A stretch of DNA of 64,000 nt from Gautieria morchelliformis (Eukaryota; Basidiomycota; Agaricomycetes; Gomphales; Gomphaceae): NCBI GenBank assembly GCA_015179125.1, contig WHVA01000042.1, positions 124,001-188,000 on the forward strand. The letters run 5' to 3'. Below, piece by piece: positions 20,159 to 32,525 of this stretch. Made by a program: the position numbers and the translations under genes. Numbering within the stretch: the first letter of the stretch is position 1; every line of letters begins with the position of its first letter. Below the pieces are notes generated by a model, which had not been told where the DNA came from, made no database searches, and saw nothing but the letters and a program-made list of their open reading frames with translations.

Positions 20159-21010
20159 ATGACAACACCATCGCCCATTCCAGAGAAAACTACCTCCGGG
20201 ATTGCTGTCGATCCAAGGACGCTGACCCGTGTTGTGCCCGAATCGCGACGCCCTGACGGCAGGTGCGTGCACTATGCCCTCGCACTCACTCTATTCAGGT
20301 CTAATCGTTTATACGTATTCTACAGTATACGGAAGGAGATCAAGATTCGTCCTGGTTTTACACCTCGGGAGGACGTTACCCGTTTTCGTGGTACGCGTCA
20401 GGCACAGCAGGATAGAATCGCCCTTCCCGAAGGCCATATCTTGGGTTGGGTGGCACCAAGCAGCGCTTCCAAGCCAAAGCCCCTCGAACCTGGTGGTCCT
20501 GCCAGTAAGAGCGCAAAGAAGAACGAAAAGCGAAAGGGGAAGCGAGACAAGAAAAAGGAGGAAATCATTAGGGCCAATTGGGAGGAAGAGGCGGAGGCGG
20601 AGGCAGCGGCGGCGGACGTGGTCAAGGATCCTGATGGTGCGCCAAACTGGGCCGAAACAGCCAAACGTCGGCTTAAGCTGAGCACACCCGAGAATAAAGC
20701 GGCAGCCGACGGGGATCAGCAGCCTGCGGCAGACAAAGCGGATGGCGACGGGAAACTGCCAGCACATAATGCTGAAGATATTGGTGACAACGCGGAAGCG
20801 GAGGCGGTGGACGTGGTCAAGGATCCTGATGGTGCGCCAAACTGGGCCGAAACAGCCAAACGTCGGCTTAAGCTGAGCACACCCGAGAATAAAGCGGCAG
20901 CCGATGAGGATCAGCAGCCTGCAGCAGACAAAGCGGATGGCGACGGGGAACTGCCAGCACATAATGCTGAAGATATTGGTGACAAGCTCAAGCACCTTGA
21001 AATATTGTGA
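20159..21010 (+). CDS. PYM1: PYM homologue (exon junction complex disassembly factor)
   Basis: Two exons (20159-20262, 20326-21010) give about 262 residues. The N-terminal PYM/WIBG domain binds Mago-Y14: SGIAVDPRTLTRVVPESRRP, IRKEIKIRPGFTPREDV and LPEGHILGW. A Lys-rich stretch (KSAKKNEKRKGKRDKKKEE) follows, typical of ribosome-binding PYM. The C-terminal part is a recent 65-residue tandem duplication containing GAPNWAETAKRRLKLSTPE twice, so the protein is longer than most PYMs. Removing the 63-nt intron joins Asp-Gly-Ser-Ile-Arg-Lys in frame. Role: dissociation of the EJC from spliced mRNA during translation. Confidence 0.9.
   Translation: MTTPSPIPEKTTSGIAVDPRTLTRVVPESRRPDGRCVHYALALTLFRSNRLYVFYSIRKEIKIRPGFTPREDVTRFRGTRQAQQDRIALPEGHILGWVAPSSASKPKPLEPGGPASKSAKKNEKRKGKRDKKKEEIIRANWEEEAEAEAAAADVVKDPDGAPNWAETAKRRLKLSTPENKAAADGDQQPAADKADGDGKLPAHNAEDIGDNAEAEAVDVVKDPDGAPNWAETAKRRLKLSTPENKAAADEDQQPAADKADGDGELPAHNAEDIGDKLKHLEIL
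20615..21000 (+). repeat. 195-bp in-frame tandem duplication in PYM
   Basis: Units start at 20615 and 20810. Comparing them by eye over about 177 bp, I count four substitutions. The unit is exactly 65 codons, so the frame is kept. The near identity implies recent duplication or gene conversion. Confidence 0.92.
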
Positions 21011-21130
21011 AGTCGCATATTGGCTGGGAGTGAGAGCGGATCTAGACCGGGATTCTATGCTCTTTACTACTTGTACAACAAATCAGATGCCTTGGGCCAC
21101 GACAAACTCAAGAATCTCATGATAAACATT

Positions 21131-22333
21131 CTACGTCACCCATTCTTTCCCTTCCAGTGTTTCTGCATCACCTAAATTCTTCTCAGGCAATACCGGTGGA
21201 GGGGGCGGGGAAGGTGAAAGCTTCGGTCGTGATGAAAGCCCGCTGACCTCCATAGCAACTACGATGAAAAGTGCGAACATTCCGAGGTAGACTTCCAAAC
21301 ACACATGAGCGACAAACTATCGAACGACAGCACAGTAACTCACCAACAGCCTGTCGCATGTTGTCCCATTTCACCTTTTCCATCTCTGTTCGGAGATCAC
21401 CTAGACTGACAATACTCTTGTTCATCAATTCCTGGTCCACAGCGAGGCTTCCGTAAGGAATCATATAAAAGATCTCATAATGCTCACCTCCGCCGTGATG
21501 TCCTGTCTCTTCAAATCTGTTCGCGCCTCGTTCTTCCGATTATCTACTTCCATTTGAATTCTGCAAAGTGAAGGTTGGTCGTGGTACACCAACAGCGTAG
21601 GGTGACCTACTCGTGCTTAAGAGTTTGGATATCCTCTTTCATTTTGCCGTCCAAGGCGTCTACTTCTCTTCGCAGAGCAGCCATGGAGGTTTGTAATTTT
21701 GCAGTCTCATTCCGTGTACGCATAGTGCTTTCCGCACGGAGCTCTGACAGCGCTGCGCGGAAAAGGTAGGCTTGCTAAGTATGACCTTATCAGCAACAAC
21801 ATGAGCCACGGCGAACGCCGCGGAGTGCCTACGTTGTCCAGGTCTTTCAACCCAAGGCCCTCTCTCTGTACCCTCCCATTACGATCCACCAGTAAGCCTC
21901 GTGTAGCCCGCATTAGTGCCCGAGCTACGGGGGTGGGAAATGTGCGTTCTAAGACCAGAAAGAAAGAATGTGTATGGAAAGGTGGATTAGAGGATATATA
22001 TGGATGAATTGAGGCTGGGTTTGTTGTCTGTGGGGCTAGGGGAAGGGAGTGTCCATCAGAGGACGAAGACGTTGCGCCTTGGGACGTGGCTGAAGAGGAC
22101 GAGGAAGACAAAGAAATGGACAGGGATCGTGAATTTGAAGTGCCTGCGGGCGACGAAGATACCGGAAGTGCGGTCGCGTCCGCCGATGAAGACCGAACTC
22201 TGCGCTTTGGAGATGTCTTCTGAACCTTGGAACCAGTAGGTGGCAGGTGCATTTCTGGGCTTGACGTAGCCATAGTCCTGTATAGGCGTGGTAGTTTGCG
22301 GACAATCATAGAGGTATAACAGCACGCGTCCAT
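21131..22333 (-). CDS. MCUR1/CCDC90-like mitochondrial coiled-coil protein (DUF1640)
   Basis: Several exons on the minus strand. The N-terminus has [16 protein letters not shown], a good mitochondrial targeting peptide, and translation may start at 22309 and not at the upstream Met (22333). A Ser-rich linker leads to the DUF1640 core: [20 protein letters not shown] and [16 protein letters not shown], then long coiled coils ([50 protein letters not shown]). A short hydrophobic patch (VIVAM) and a Pro-rich tail end the chain. Relatives act at the inner membrane (MCUR1, yeast FMP32). The exact role here is unknown. Starts only 31 bp from GCP5 on the other strand. Confidence 0.8.
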
Positions 22334-22364
22334 AGGTATCCACGGCGCGGCGCTTCAAACCGTC

Positions 22365-25300
22365 ATGGCCCTCGATCCCTTGCGCGTCCCCGCTCACCTA
22401 CAGCGTCCGGGATCAAGCGTTTCCATAAGGTCGGTCTCTCGTACATCCCAGAGGCCGACATCCCGCCTTTCCCAACGCACTATTGTCAAACAGCCTCGCT
22501 TGGCCGCTTTGATTAAAACCTTGGTGAAGCAAGTTACCCACTTGAATGAGGGTGATAGCTCGAGGGATGTATTCGAGAGGATGGATCTTGCCACTAGGCG
22601 AATTGATCAAATTAAGCAAGTTTCTGTGCCCGACCTGGCCCAAATAGATGCTCAGGTCAGAGGGCACGTCATGAAAGCTCGAATTAACATCCAAGATAGT
22701 CTGGCCGATGCTTTGAATGCAAAATACGCTGAACTGAAGGACAATGTGACGCAACGTAACGATCTGGATATGGAAATGAAGCTGGCCACACTTCCCAGTC
22801 ATGTCCAATTCTTGGTTGGTGGCCATTTGTTGTTGTTGGAATCTGGTTACAAATGTTCTTTCCATAGTTGCTTCTTTCCTCGCCTTCGACACTCTCATCA
22901 CGCTCTCAGGTGGAAAGAATACTAGCAGGATCACACAATCTTGATTTTCCGTCGCAGCCTCTTACCTGGGAGACCATTCTCCAGGAAGAGCCTTTTGAGG
23001 GTCAGCATTGGCAAGGTGCATATGGGCTGCCCAATGGCAGTACCGTTGAGAATTGGGGAGAGGAGAGTAGCGATAGCGACGACCTATCCCTCCTGGATGA
23101 TGCCGAATATGATGACGACACCTCGCGTAACGAAAGCACAAGGCCTATAATCCAACTTAGACCATCCGGAGTTCGGGATATGTCTCTTGAGCTTCCCAAG
23201 GCAACGCTAGGCAGAACTGTTATAGAGGCACTTCGTGATAGGCAATATTGGCAGTTTGGATGGCGCACCGATGCCATTCGTCTCCAAATGTTTGATATTG
23301 GAGTGCCATCCTCACTAGGTGTGGAGGTGTGATGTCAAATGTATAGACCGCAGGTAGCTAATGGCATGCACGGGTTATTTTCAGGGCCGACACATGACCG
23401 TGTCCTGATGAATGGTTCTACGACGTTTGCTCCCCAGAATGTTTGCATTTTAAGGATTTTGATCTCCTCGTACAGTCTGACCTTTGAATCTGACGCAGCA
23501 TTTCATAAACGAAGTCGACGCTGTGCGAGAGGTGCTTATAATGTTGCAGGGCTGTCAAAGCTGTCTCTTTGAGTCACAGACAGGTGGTCATGTCATCAAA
23601 GTATGTCCCTGGACGTTTTTGAACCAACCGCTCATGTTATCTGACCAGATTATATCCGATCGGCGCATAATTCACCTCACCAGTGTCTCTCAGATATCTA
23701 TCTTGGGATCATTTGCAGGCATTGCTTCCACTTTGAATTCTCTCCGCCACCTCGTGCACAACGCCATGCCTGCCCTACCCAAAGGGCGATGTCGCACATT
23801 CGAAGCCTTCTTAGCCGCAATCGAGCGTCAATTGCACGACTTCGACTTGTGGTGCGCCGAAAAGGAGAAACATATCGGCCTAGCTCAACAAGGAAATCAT
23901 GGTTTCGATCACGTCGTCAGTCTTCTTAGCTTGCAACAGGAAGTTAGCATCAAGATGGCCGGAACATTTGTTGTCTTTCTCGATGTCGCCCGCAACATTG
24001 AGGCCAGGAGAGACCATACCACCCCTTCAGCCCTGTCTGCTTTAATACTGAACACTTTACTGGAGGCTATACGAACTCGTCTTATTGCTGGCGACACCAA
24101 AACTGCCAATACTCTGACAGACGTATGGGGAGAAAGTGCAGAGCCACTTTGGTCGAATTTAGAGAAGTGGCTGAGGGATGGCATCCCAATTCGAGCTGGG
24201 TTCGAAGAGGGCCGACATACTGCTGCAGTACCAACTTGGGACGTAGAAGACTTTTTTATTCGGATTAACCCCTTGGTAGATATAGGATCTCCGGAGTTCT
24301 GGGATGGCAGTTACACGTTACCTCCGCGCCATAGCAAACTTGTCTCTGGGAGTTTGGGAGGCGACAGCCCGGCAGATGCGGGCTGCATTCCCGCCTTCCT
24401 AATCCATGTCGCAGAGGACATTCTTGCAGCAGGCAAAGCCGTCGGCCTGTTAAGAGCTATTGACATGACTCATCTCGTCGGTGATGACTGGCTTAGAGGA
24501 TGGACCATGTTCAAACACCTCACGAAAACTCTCCCGCTTGAAGGTCTTGACTGGGGTCTGCAGGATTTAATCTCTGATACATTATTGCCTCCATGCCGCC
24601 TCGCCCAGTCATTGCTTCGTCAAGTCTTAGTGGACGAGTGCGAACTATGGAAGCATCTCCAAGGACTGGAAAATGTGTGTCTTATGAGTCGTGGGGACGC
24701 GATGTCTCAATTTAGCGAAATGTTATTCGCACGCGTGCGTGTACCATCATTGAATCTGCCTACCTGGCTGAAAAGGGACCATATAGATGGACTCTCGTCA
24801 GCCTTGGAATGATTTCCATTTCCTCAACACTGCTTTTCGGGCGGTGACACAGCTAGGCTCACAGACGTGGATACGTGCGTCGCTAGTAAGGTTTACTCAC
24901 CGAGGCAACAAAGATCGCAACGTCAGCCGGACCGTGAGGGCGATCGATGGACTAGCTATTGAATACGCTGTTCCGTTTCCGCTGACGTATCTATTTGGGC
25001 CAGAAAGCAGCGCTAGTTATTCCTCGCTGTTTTGTTTTCTACTTCAGATTCGACGGGCCAAGAATGTTCTGGACCGCATTCTCATTCGAGGTTTACACAA
25101 CGGGGTGTTAGATTATGGGATGCCCGACCTCAAAGTTTTCCATCTTCTACGGTGCAGACTGTCGTGGTTCGTTAAGTACGTGGTACCATCCTAAAATTTC
25201 TAAACTGGACTTGGCTAATGGCAAGCCTGTAGTACACTTATGAACTTCATTATGACCTATGTGCGTATGAGCACGTTTCCATACCAAGCTGGGCTCACCT

Positions 25301-25942
25301 AGAGAGCAGGTCATTCACGCAGGCCTGCTCGAATTTCATAATGGACTAAAAGATGCCACTTCATTAGACGAGATGATATTAATTCACCGGTCCCATCTAG
25401 AACGACTGCTAGGACGCTGTCTATTGCAACCTAGCGTGAGTTATATCTTACGATGCAATTGAACCTTTGATCCTAGAGTATTACAGACTTCAGCTCTGCA
25501 CCGGGCAATTCTCTCCATCCTGGATCTAACGCTCCATTTCAGCGACTGCCTGTCAGCTTTTGTAGGCGATACCAGCTTGGACATCTCACGCCATTCATTG
25601 CTATTAATGAGACACCGACATCGGCGGAAAGGTCGCAGGGGCCGCGCAAGGAAGCCAGATGTAATAGGTTTCGCGGAATCATTGCCGCATCCTGAAGTAG
25701 ATTCAGATTCAGACGACTCAGATGTTGACGACGATGGAGGTGGTGAGCCCTCTGTCCTCGGTAGTTCTTTTGTCTCCCTCGGCGAGGATAATTTCTTTGG
25801 TCGTCTGGAGCGTATGAGTTTGGAACTGGATGGGTTAGTGCGCTTTGTTCGACGTGGCGTTGATAGTCTAGCGGCCGGAACTGGAGACGCATCTGCGACA
25901 TTTGGTATACTTGCATTCTGTTTAGAAGGTTGGGAATTGTAG
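22365..25942 (+). CDS. Gamma-tubulin complex component 5 (GCP5/Mod21-like)
   Basis: Spc97/Spc98 family protein of roughly 950 residues in many exons. The first are 22365-22814 and 22868 onward. The N-terminal part carries WETILQEEPFEGQHWQGAYG, an acidic Ser/Asp region and INEVDAVREVLIMLQG, a GRIP1-domain phrase of GCP5/6. The middle has IIHLTSVSQISILGSFAGIA and the C-terminal GRIP2 domain reads PWNDFHFLN, VSRTVRAIDGLAIEYAVPFP then LTYLFG, and IRRAKNVLDRILIRG. The intron just before 24787 removes the sequence between Ala-Arg and Met-Asp-Ser-Arg-Gln-Pro-Trp. GCP5 is a non-core gamma-TuRC subunit helping to nucleate microtubules. An acidic Asp/Ser insert lies near residue 900. Converges with the vWA gene. 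Confidence 0.88.
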
Positions 25943-26103
25943 CACCAATGTACTCGGTAAGCGGTGTACAGTTCAAATAGGTATTCATCATAAAAGCAAG
26001 TACATGCTAGGACACTCATAAAAGAACTCAAGACAGTGAGCAGGCCGATGTGAAACGTCATACAACATTCAAATAAGATACGTTACCTCGTGACATACTT
26101 TCG

Positions 26104-27543
26104 TCAAGTTAGTGCTTGAAAACCTTTCTTATCTACCCGTCTGTTTATTCCACCAAGAAGTATCTTCCCAAGCAGTTCTGTCGTCAAACTTTGGCCTGTG
26201 TATAGCGTGGTATCCACCATGTCGCGTATATTGTGCTTATTCGCAAGCTCATCGTCCATTTCTTGAAGAGCTTCCGTTGCTTGCGGGTCAGAACCTAATT
26301 GAACAAACTGTATGCCCACTTGTGCCTACAGACAAGAACGCGTCAAGATAGTCGGATTAAGACTCAGAGATACGCACAATAGGAGCATGTTGTGCGTCCA
26401 GCCGTTTGGCAGCAGTGACAATCACACTCTCAGGGTCATCAGCTGTCGACCAATGAATGTCTCGTTCACATCTCCATAAAAGTTAAGGCTCACTGGGTGC
26501 TCCATCAGTCAAGATCACAAAGTTCACTGGCTTAGGCTTTGTCTCCCCAGGCGCTTCCAGCTTCAACAGATAGTCCAACAACAGCTCCTCCAGCTTCTCG
26601 CCTGTGGGTGTGATCCCGTTAGGCATTACGCTATCGAAAAGACTTCGGACATCCCGTGCACTCTTAGGGAAACAATTAATGGTGATGATGCTTGCATACC
26701 AGATTAACGGACCTTCAAGTTAGAACCGACGGTTCTGTCATTGAGAAAATGGAGATCAATGCCACTCGCATCGTAACGTGCAGCGGCTTCGGCAATACCA
26801 GCCAGGGCATCGCGAGCCTCGTGCCACAGCGCGCCTTCCATCGAACTCGAATCGTCAACTATGATGACAGTGTCAAACTTGCGAAGCAATTCTAATGGAT
26901 CCTCTTTGGAAGCACGTCTAGTAATTGTTCGAGGGGCGGGAGCATTCTGCTGCCCCTCAGAGTTCGCTGCTCGTACTGGTGGAGCTTGACTCGTTGGCCG
27001 CCCGGATGTCCGCGAGGGCGACGCAGCATGAGTAGAAGAAGAGGTACGCGCGGCCGTTGCGTTCTGTGGTCTCGTAGCAGTCGTGTTGGACCTAGTGTAT
27101 TGGCTTCCAAGAGGTCGAAGTTCCGGGGGAAGGAAACCTCCAACGCCCTCGCCTGGTGCTCGAGCATCAAATGGTGATGCTACCCTTGTCCGTCCTGGAC
27201 GTGATGGGTGGGAGTGGGATGCGGTGCGGCGATGAGGGCGTGGGGGTGGGCCCGCCGCCACAGCCGTAGAGCTAGCACGTCTCAGGTCACGGTCATGGGG
27301 TGGCACTGGCGGGGGCTCCTGTGGGGGAACTGCAGCGGGTTGCGATTCTGCAGTCGGCGTGTAGGGTGGGGGCGCGAGCGATGCGTTGTCTTGAAGAGGA
27401 GACGCTGTGGATGTTCTGGTACTAGTACTGTTGGACCGAGTCGTGGATGAAGTTTGGCTGCTCAGGGATCGAGGCTGTGAGATTATGTTCGAACTCATAG
27501 TTTTCAACGTAGGAGGTGTATGACTTGAGGACGAATTTCCCAT
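26104..27543 (-). CDS. von Willebrand factor type A domain protein
   Basis: The start at 27543 gives MGNSSSSHTPP, a consensus N-myristoylation site (Gly2, Ser6). Residues 10-220 are low-complexity Ser/Thr/Pro/Arg with Pro-rich runs (PPVPPHDRD). The vWA domain follows: FDTVIIVDDSSSMEGALWHE with the MIDAS Asp-x-Ser-x-Ser, then NFVILTDGAP and AQVGIQFVQLGSDPQATEAL. The C-terminus reads LGKILLGGINRRVDKKGF. This layout is common in fungal vWA proteins of unknown role. The metal-binding motif is intact. Membrane anchoring by myristate is inferred from the first seven residues. Confidence 0.85.
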
Positions 27544-28012
27544 CGAAATCAGCGTCGAGGAGCTGAGAGAAAGAACTTTATTGCAGTGTAGAAAGGCGCC
27601 GGTGAGAAACAGCGCCACTTGCCTCCACCGCTATGGCGCCGCTCCCGACGCCGCCATAGTGTCCCCGATAGGATGCCTGGTATATAACTAAGTGGCATTT
27701 TATGGCCGACGTAGTCAGCACCGTAAAGGGCGGAATGATGTAAAATATAATTTATGTGTTTGGATGTGTTCAACAGTCTGTATATTAGTCCTTATATTAG
27801 TCCTTGTCACACCAGCTGCACTTTCTCCTATATCTGAACTCTCTTGGAGATGGCCAAGATAACACACACCCCTTGACAAATTACAGCCAGGACCAACTGT
27901 GCACCCATATGCACCTACAACATCAAACGCCGTCCATCGTCTTTTCTCGTCTTTCACGTCCACTACTCATTCCATTTCCCAAGTTGCTTCTGTCGCCCCC
28001 TCGTACTGAAGG
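27544..28012. other. Shared promoter region of the vWA and C2H2 genes
   Basis: A 469-bp divergent spacer with a short direct repeat (TATATTAGTCCTTATATTAGTCC near 27780) and T/A-rich patches. No other gene is seen. Confidence 0.5.
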
Positions 28013-31000
28013 ATGGAGTCGTCCGGCCATGGTGCAGGGAATCAAGGACAGCCCTCAAACCAAGTGGGGCTTCACCAGAATCTTGCCCTCCAGCAATGGA
28101 TGCAGCAAAGGGAAGATCTTCGTCAGATGAAAGCGGTCATTGAAGACGCAGAGAGGCGTATGGAGATGGGAATGCTCAGCCAGCTCAATCAGCAGCAGCA
28201 GTGCGTCTTTCGATAGACATCATTTATGATACTTACCTGTAGCCAGAATGGCACCCAGTCTGTTTGGCGGTCCGCCCGTGTCCAGCGTGTTCTCGCCTGG
28301 TCTTGCCCCGCCGTATTCTAATCCAGCCCCGACCGCTCGTTCTCCCCCACTGAACGAGTCGGCGCGCATTGTAGAAATTGGAAGTGACCCATTCTCTCCG
28401 AATGGTTCACCAACTATGGCAAACTCTAACTTCGCAACTCGTAATACGCCACCTCAAGCACTTTCTCACGTCTCTTCTCAGCGGGGACCATCTTACGCGA
28501 GCGCTTCTCAGCCAGGTCCATCGAATATGCAGTATACATATGGCAGACCACAGTCACAGCATGGGGGTCAACGTCTTAATAACATTCCATTTTCTACTTC
28601 GTCTGCATCGCATGCTCAAAGAAATCAGTATACATCGTCACAGCAATTCCAGCAGGGACAAAGTCAAGCCATCAATGCAACATATCAACCTCCTCCACAG
28701 ATGACAAATCAACCATCCCACCAAATCAATGCGGGACAGCACGACCGTGTCGCTACTGCTTATGCATCTGCCGTCAGTAGACAAGCTGGTAGTCAGTCTA
28801 ATGCCACTGCTCAGCCAAGTTCACATAATTTCTCAGGGGTGTGTGCATCAGCCAGGCACCTCCCAACATAAACATCTCACTCATTCATTGGTGTCTAGGC
28901 ACAGAATGGCGTTGAGCCACGTCAGTCTAACCCCCGACAAGATCCCAGTTCTCAGTCATTAGGTGGACATGCACATAGCAATACCCATGGTGCTATAGGC
29001 AAAACCTCTCTTCCTATATCTTACACAATTCCTCCAGGACCAGGTCAAATACCTCTACGTCGAAGTGCTCACGCTACAGGCAATACTTGATCTTTGCTTA
29101 TTTTCACACCTACCTGAACTTATTTTCTTCATCTGTGTAGGGACTCAGATGAGTGCTCCAAACAAAACCACTGCAGCCACTGGTGACATTGCATTAACGC
29201 CGGGCTTTGGGCCTGCACAAGCTACTAAACCACCTATTATGGCTCAAGACGTTTCTCCCTCTGCTCACCAGTCTAACTCGACATCCAGCAGGACAGTGCC
29301 TCCTCAAGCTTCTACCGTGGGACAAAGTCATGTCAGTGAGGCACAGTCCTCTGGGCCATTGACTTCGCCTATACGGAGAGCGGCCCATACTCTTGTTCCT
29401 GTCTCTTCGTCCCCCACAGTCGCTCCTGGCGTTTTACCATCCCAGATGCATGGTGAAGCTGCCTCTGATCCCCACTTAGCCGCCCTTGTAGATCTAAACA
29501 AGTTACTGGCTAGTCATGATCAATGGAGTGACGCTGCCTCGAACAGAATTATTCATTCTGTATTGGGAGCATCCGATGAACCTCCGACATCCGGGGATGC
29601 AAGTACTTCACAGGTAGTCGTACATCCTACACCGACATCCAAAAAACCACTGCCGACTTCCGGAAAGCCTTCCGAACAGACACAGACTGTTCGCCCACCA
29701 TCGCCACTGGCTGTGGTGACCCAGATAATGAACGCACACGAGTCTAAGTCTGCCGCGGGAGAGGCTACACTTCCTAAAGACGATAATTCCAAGCGAACCA
29801 GTCCTAAGCCTGGACACCTCCCATCCCAACCTCAAATACCTCACCATAACTATCAGTCTCGTTTTGTCAATGGTGTTGTTCCGCCGAGTGGGGTGGCTGG
29901 TGTGTCCAACCCCCACACCCCAGTTGCACTCCGCCGTGGTGTTTCCCCAACCACGACGTCATCAGCGAACCGGGATACATTGGCCCACGACATCATTAGA
30001 GCTCTTCAGCCGCCAAGCACCAAGAGGAAGAGAGTCGAGACACAAGGTGGGGAGGGAGGGGACAATAATGCTTCTGTGGAATCCCCGTTAGCAAAAAGGA
30101 GCAAGACGGCGACTGTTTCTGCTAGCGGTGCATCGCAGACGGCGGCAGTCAGCGGTGTTACAAACAAGTCTGATGTTCGTTACCCCCGAGAAGGCACAGG
30201 GTCGGTGCCCGCAGCACCCGTGCAGCAACCTCCTCTACCTCGCTTCAACCAATGGCCCATACAAGCATACCAGTCTTTCCCATCAACATCGCAAGGGCAG
30301 TACTCAACCCCATCCTATGCGAATCCGTTTCAGTTTCAGTGGGTTCCGGTTCAAGGACCGCAGAACATTTCATATCCTCCAGCGCAGTCGAGTTCTTATT
30401 TCAAGCCAGCGGTGCCATGGCAGCCACACTCTGTGCCATTATCGTGGCCACCATATGCGGCGCCTTATGGTCAAGATCGTCAACCCGAAGCAGGACCCTC
30501 AGCGCCTCAGCATCCAAAACGGGCTGCGAATGTAGAACATGTCTCTATCCCTAGCATTCCTGCTGCATCTAATCCGAGCGAGCGATCTGCTGACACGCAG
30601 CCCATAAAGCATCCGACAACTGCGCTGACACCTCGACCGTCAGAAGTAGCAACAGCGAACTCCATCTCATCTCCGAAGGGCAATTCCAGAACACCACTAT
30701 TCCTGCCGTCCTCTGAGAGCCCGCCTGGGTCTCCGCCTCTGGGTTCCTCGCCATCGCAGAAGCCTTCAGGTTTGATACCCGTTATTGAGCTTGGACCGTC
30801 GTTGTCGAAGCTGAAGTCTAAGACGCATCTTGTGAAGGGTGGTGGCTTTCCCAAATCAGAAGCATCTTCTCCTAGCCCGTTACTCGACCCAGCGAGCGAT
30901 GCAGAACCTTTTTTCGGCGTACCAACGGGGGCTTTAGCCATTGCGTCTAGCAACGAGGTCGTGACGGAGTCACCGCCAGGAGTGACTTCCCAAGCCACAT

Positions 31001-32368
31001 TCCGACGGTCTCGCTCCGAAGTATATGTTTTGATCCCAAATGTAGACACGACAGAATGGCTTTACTCTAGTGGCTCTCCTACACCGGAGAAGGAGCACTT
31101 GTCTGGTGAGTGACTGAATTCAATGCACATTTGTTTGTTCCCCTCATCACAGTATATACAGAACGAAGGCGTCCCATTGGTGAAACATTGTGTTCTACGT
31201 TATCACAGACTGGGGATTGATTGTTCCCCCTAGACAAGGATTCGTTTCTCGTCCAAGACTTTGCGCGTAGACTGATTCGGAGACCTTGTTTATGGAAAAA
31301 CTGCCACGCCGTCCTTGACTCTGCGTAAGTATGATGTTGCGATACTGTCAACGAGAATGTAACTAAGGGCAGATTGTAGAGAGAAACTGTTGAAGCATGT
31401 CAAAGTAATGCACGGGACGCATGCTGGGGATGAGGTTTATTTTCTCCAATGACCATCTGGCATCTTGGTTCACGAGACTGCTAGCTTTATAGGTGCCACT
31501 GGAAAGAGTGCCAGAGTAACAGTTGTTACGCAGATTCAGGAAAGTTCATCCATCATCTCCAATGGCATGTGACTGCTAGAATGTACTGCGGATACGTGGG
31601 TATGTCCTTCAGCTTCTCTGCTTTACAGAACAAAGTCGACGAGCACAGCAGATTGCGAGTTTCAAACCCGACTTGCTGAGCGACTAACCGAACATGTTGC
31701 CGACGAACACGATGAAGACGACTTGTTGCGGCCAATTGCCGTACCAAGTGAGGCCATTGTACCTGAGCCACGAGACCTAGTGGAAACGCTTCCGTCGTAC
31801 TTGTCGGTTCCACTTCCGGTGGTTGGTCAATCCATCAGTAAAGAGCGACACCAGAAAATTGGACCTTGGGTGAGTACTAATTTACCATTCCAGGGCACGG
31901 TTATGTGAATTGTTAGGGCAGGTTCTTCATCGTATATTTGGCAAGGTGGACTTCAAAAAAGGTGCTGTCAGTGCGGCTGTCCCACTGCGATCACAGCGAT
32001 TGTTGGAAAAACAGGCGCAACCAGAAGACACAGCAATTGACGCTGCGGCATTCACGGTGCAAGCTGAATACGAATTCATGAGGAAACCACAGGCGCCGGC
32101 TAGAGCATTTCAATCACTGATCCAATTGCCACATGCGATTGATGATATTGACGTGGACTGGGAGGAGGACCTTACGACCGACGCTGTGAAATCTGGACAA
32201 GCCACCACATCGGGGCCGGTAGAATCCGGAGACATGATGGGTAAGGATTCTTTACCTGCAGCGCACGCCGTTGCGGAGCGGGATGCAGAGAGTGCCAAAG
32301 GTTCGGAAGTTCCTGTTCAGGCAGTGAGGGAGGATATTGATTCACGAGAGGTGGACGGCCTTCTGTAG
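28013..32368 (+). CDS. C2H2 zinc-finger protein with long disordered N-terminus
   Basis: The start at 28013 begins MESSGHGAGNQGQPSNQVGL, then a short coiled coil (REDLRQMKAVIEDAERRMEM). Residues about 70-900 are Ser/Pro/Gln/Ala-rich and disordered. The last third has three C2H2-like fingers: CLWKNCHAVLDSAEKLLKH..H; CHWKECQSNSCY..FIHHLQWH; and CGYVADCEF..RLTEHVADEH. These are separated by small introns, and a long intron (about 31111-31232) precedes the first. The C-terminus is acidic. A nuclear, DNA-binding role is likely. I do not recognise the orthologue. The 3' part could also be read as a separate gene, but in-frame splicing supports one. Confidence 0.7.
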
Positions 32369-32525
32369 AACGTTGCTGTAGAGCAACTGTAGAGGAACAG
32401 AAATGGCAGAAATGATAAGAGATCTGGATATGCATCCTCCTGTTGTTACCGACTGTCAGATGTAATCACGTTAGCTAAGCGCTCAACCAGTCGTGTCGCA
32501 TCTATCGTGGTTCTCCCATACTGCC

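Noticed and set aside
20309-20995. 228-codon minus-strand frame with cysteines
   Set aside because: It is the antisense of the duplicated PYM exon, and the apparent repeat domains are mirror images of that duplication.
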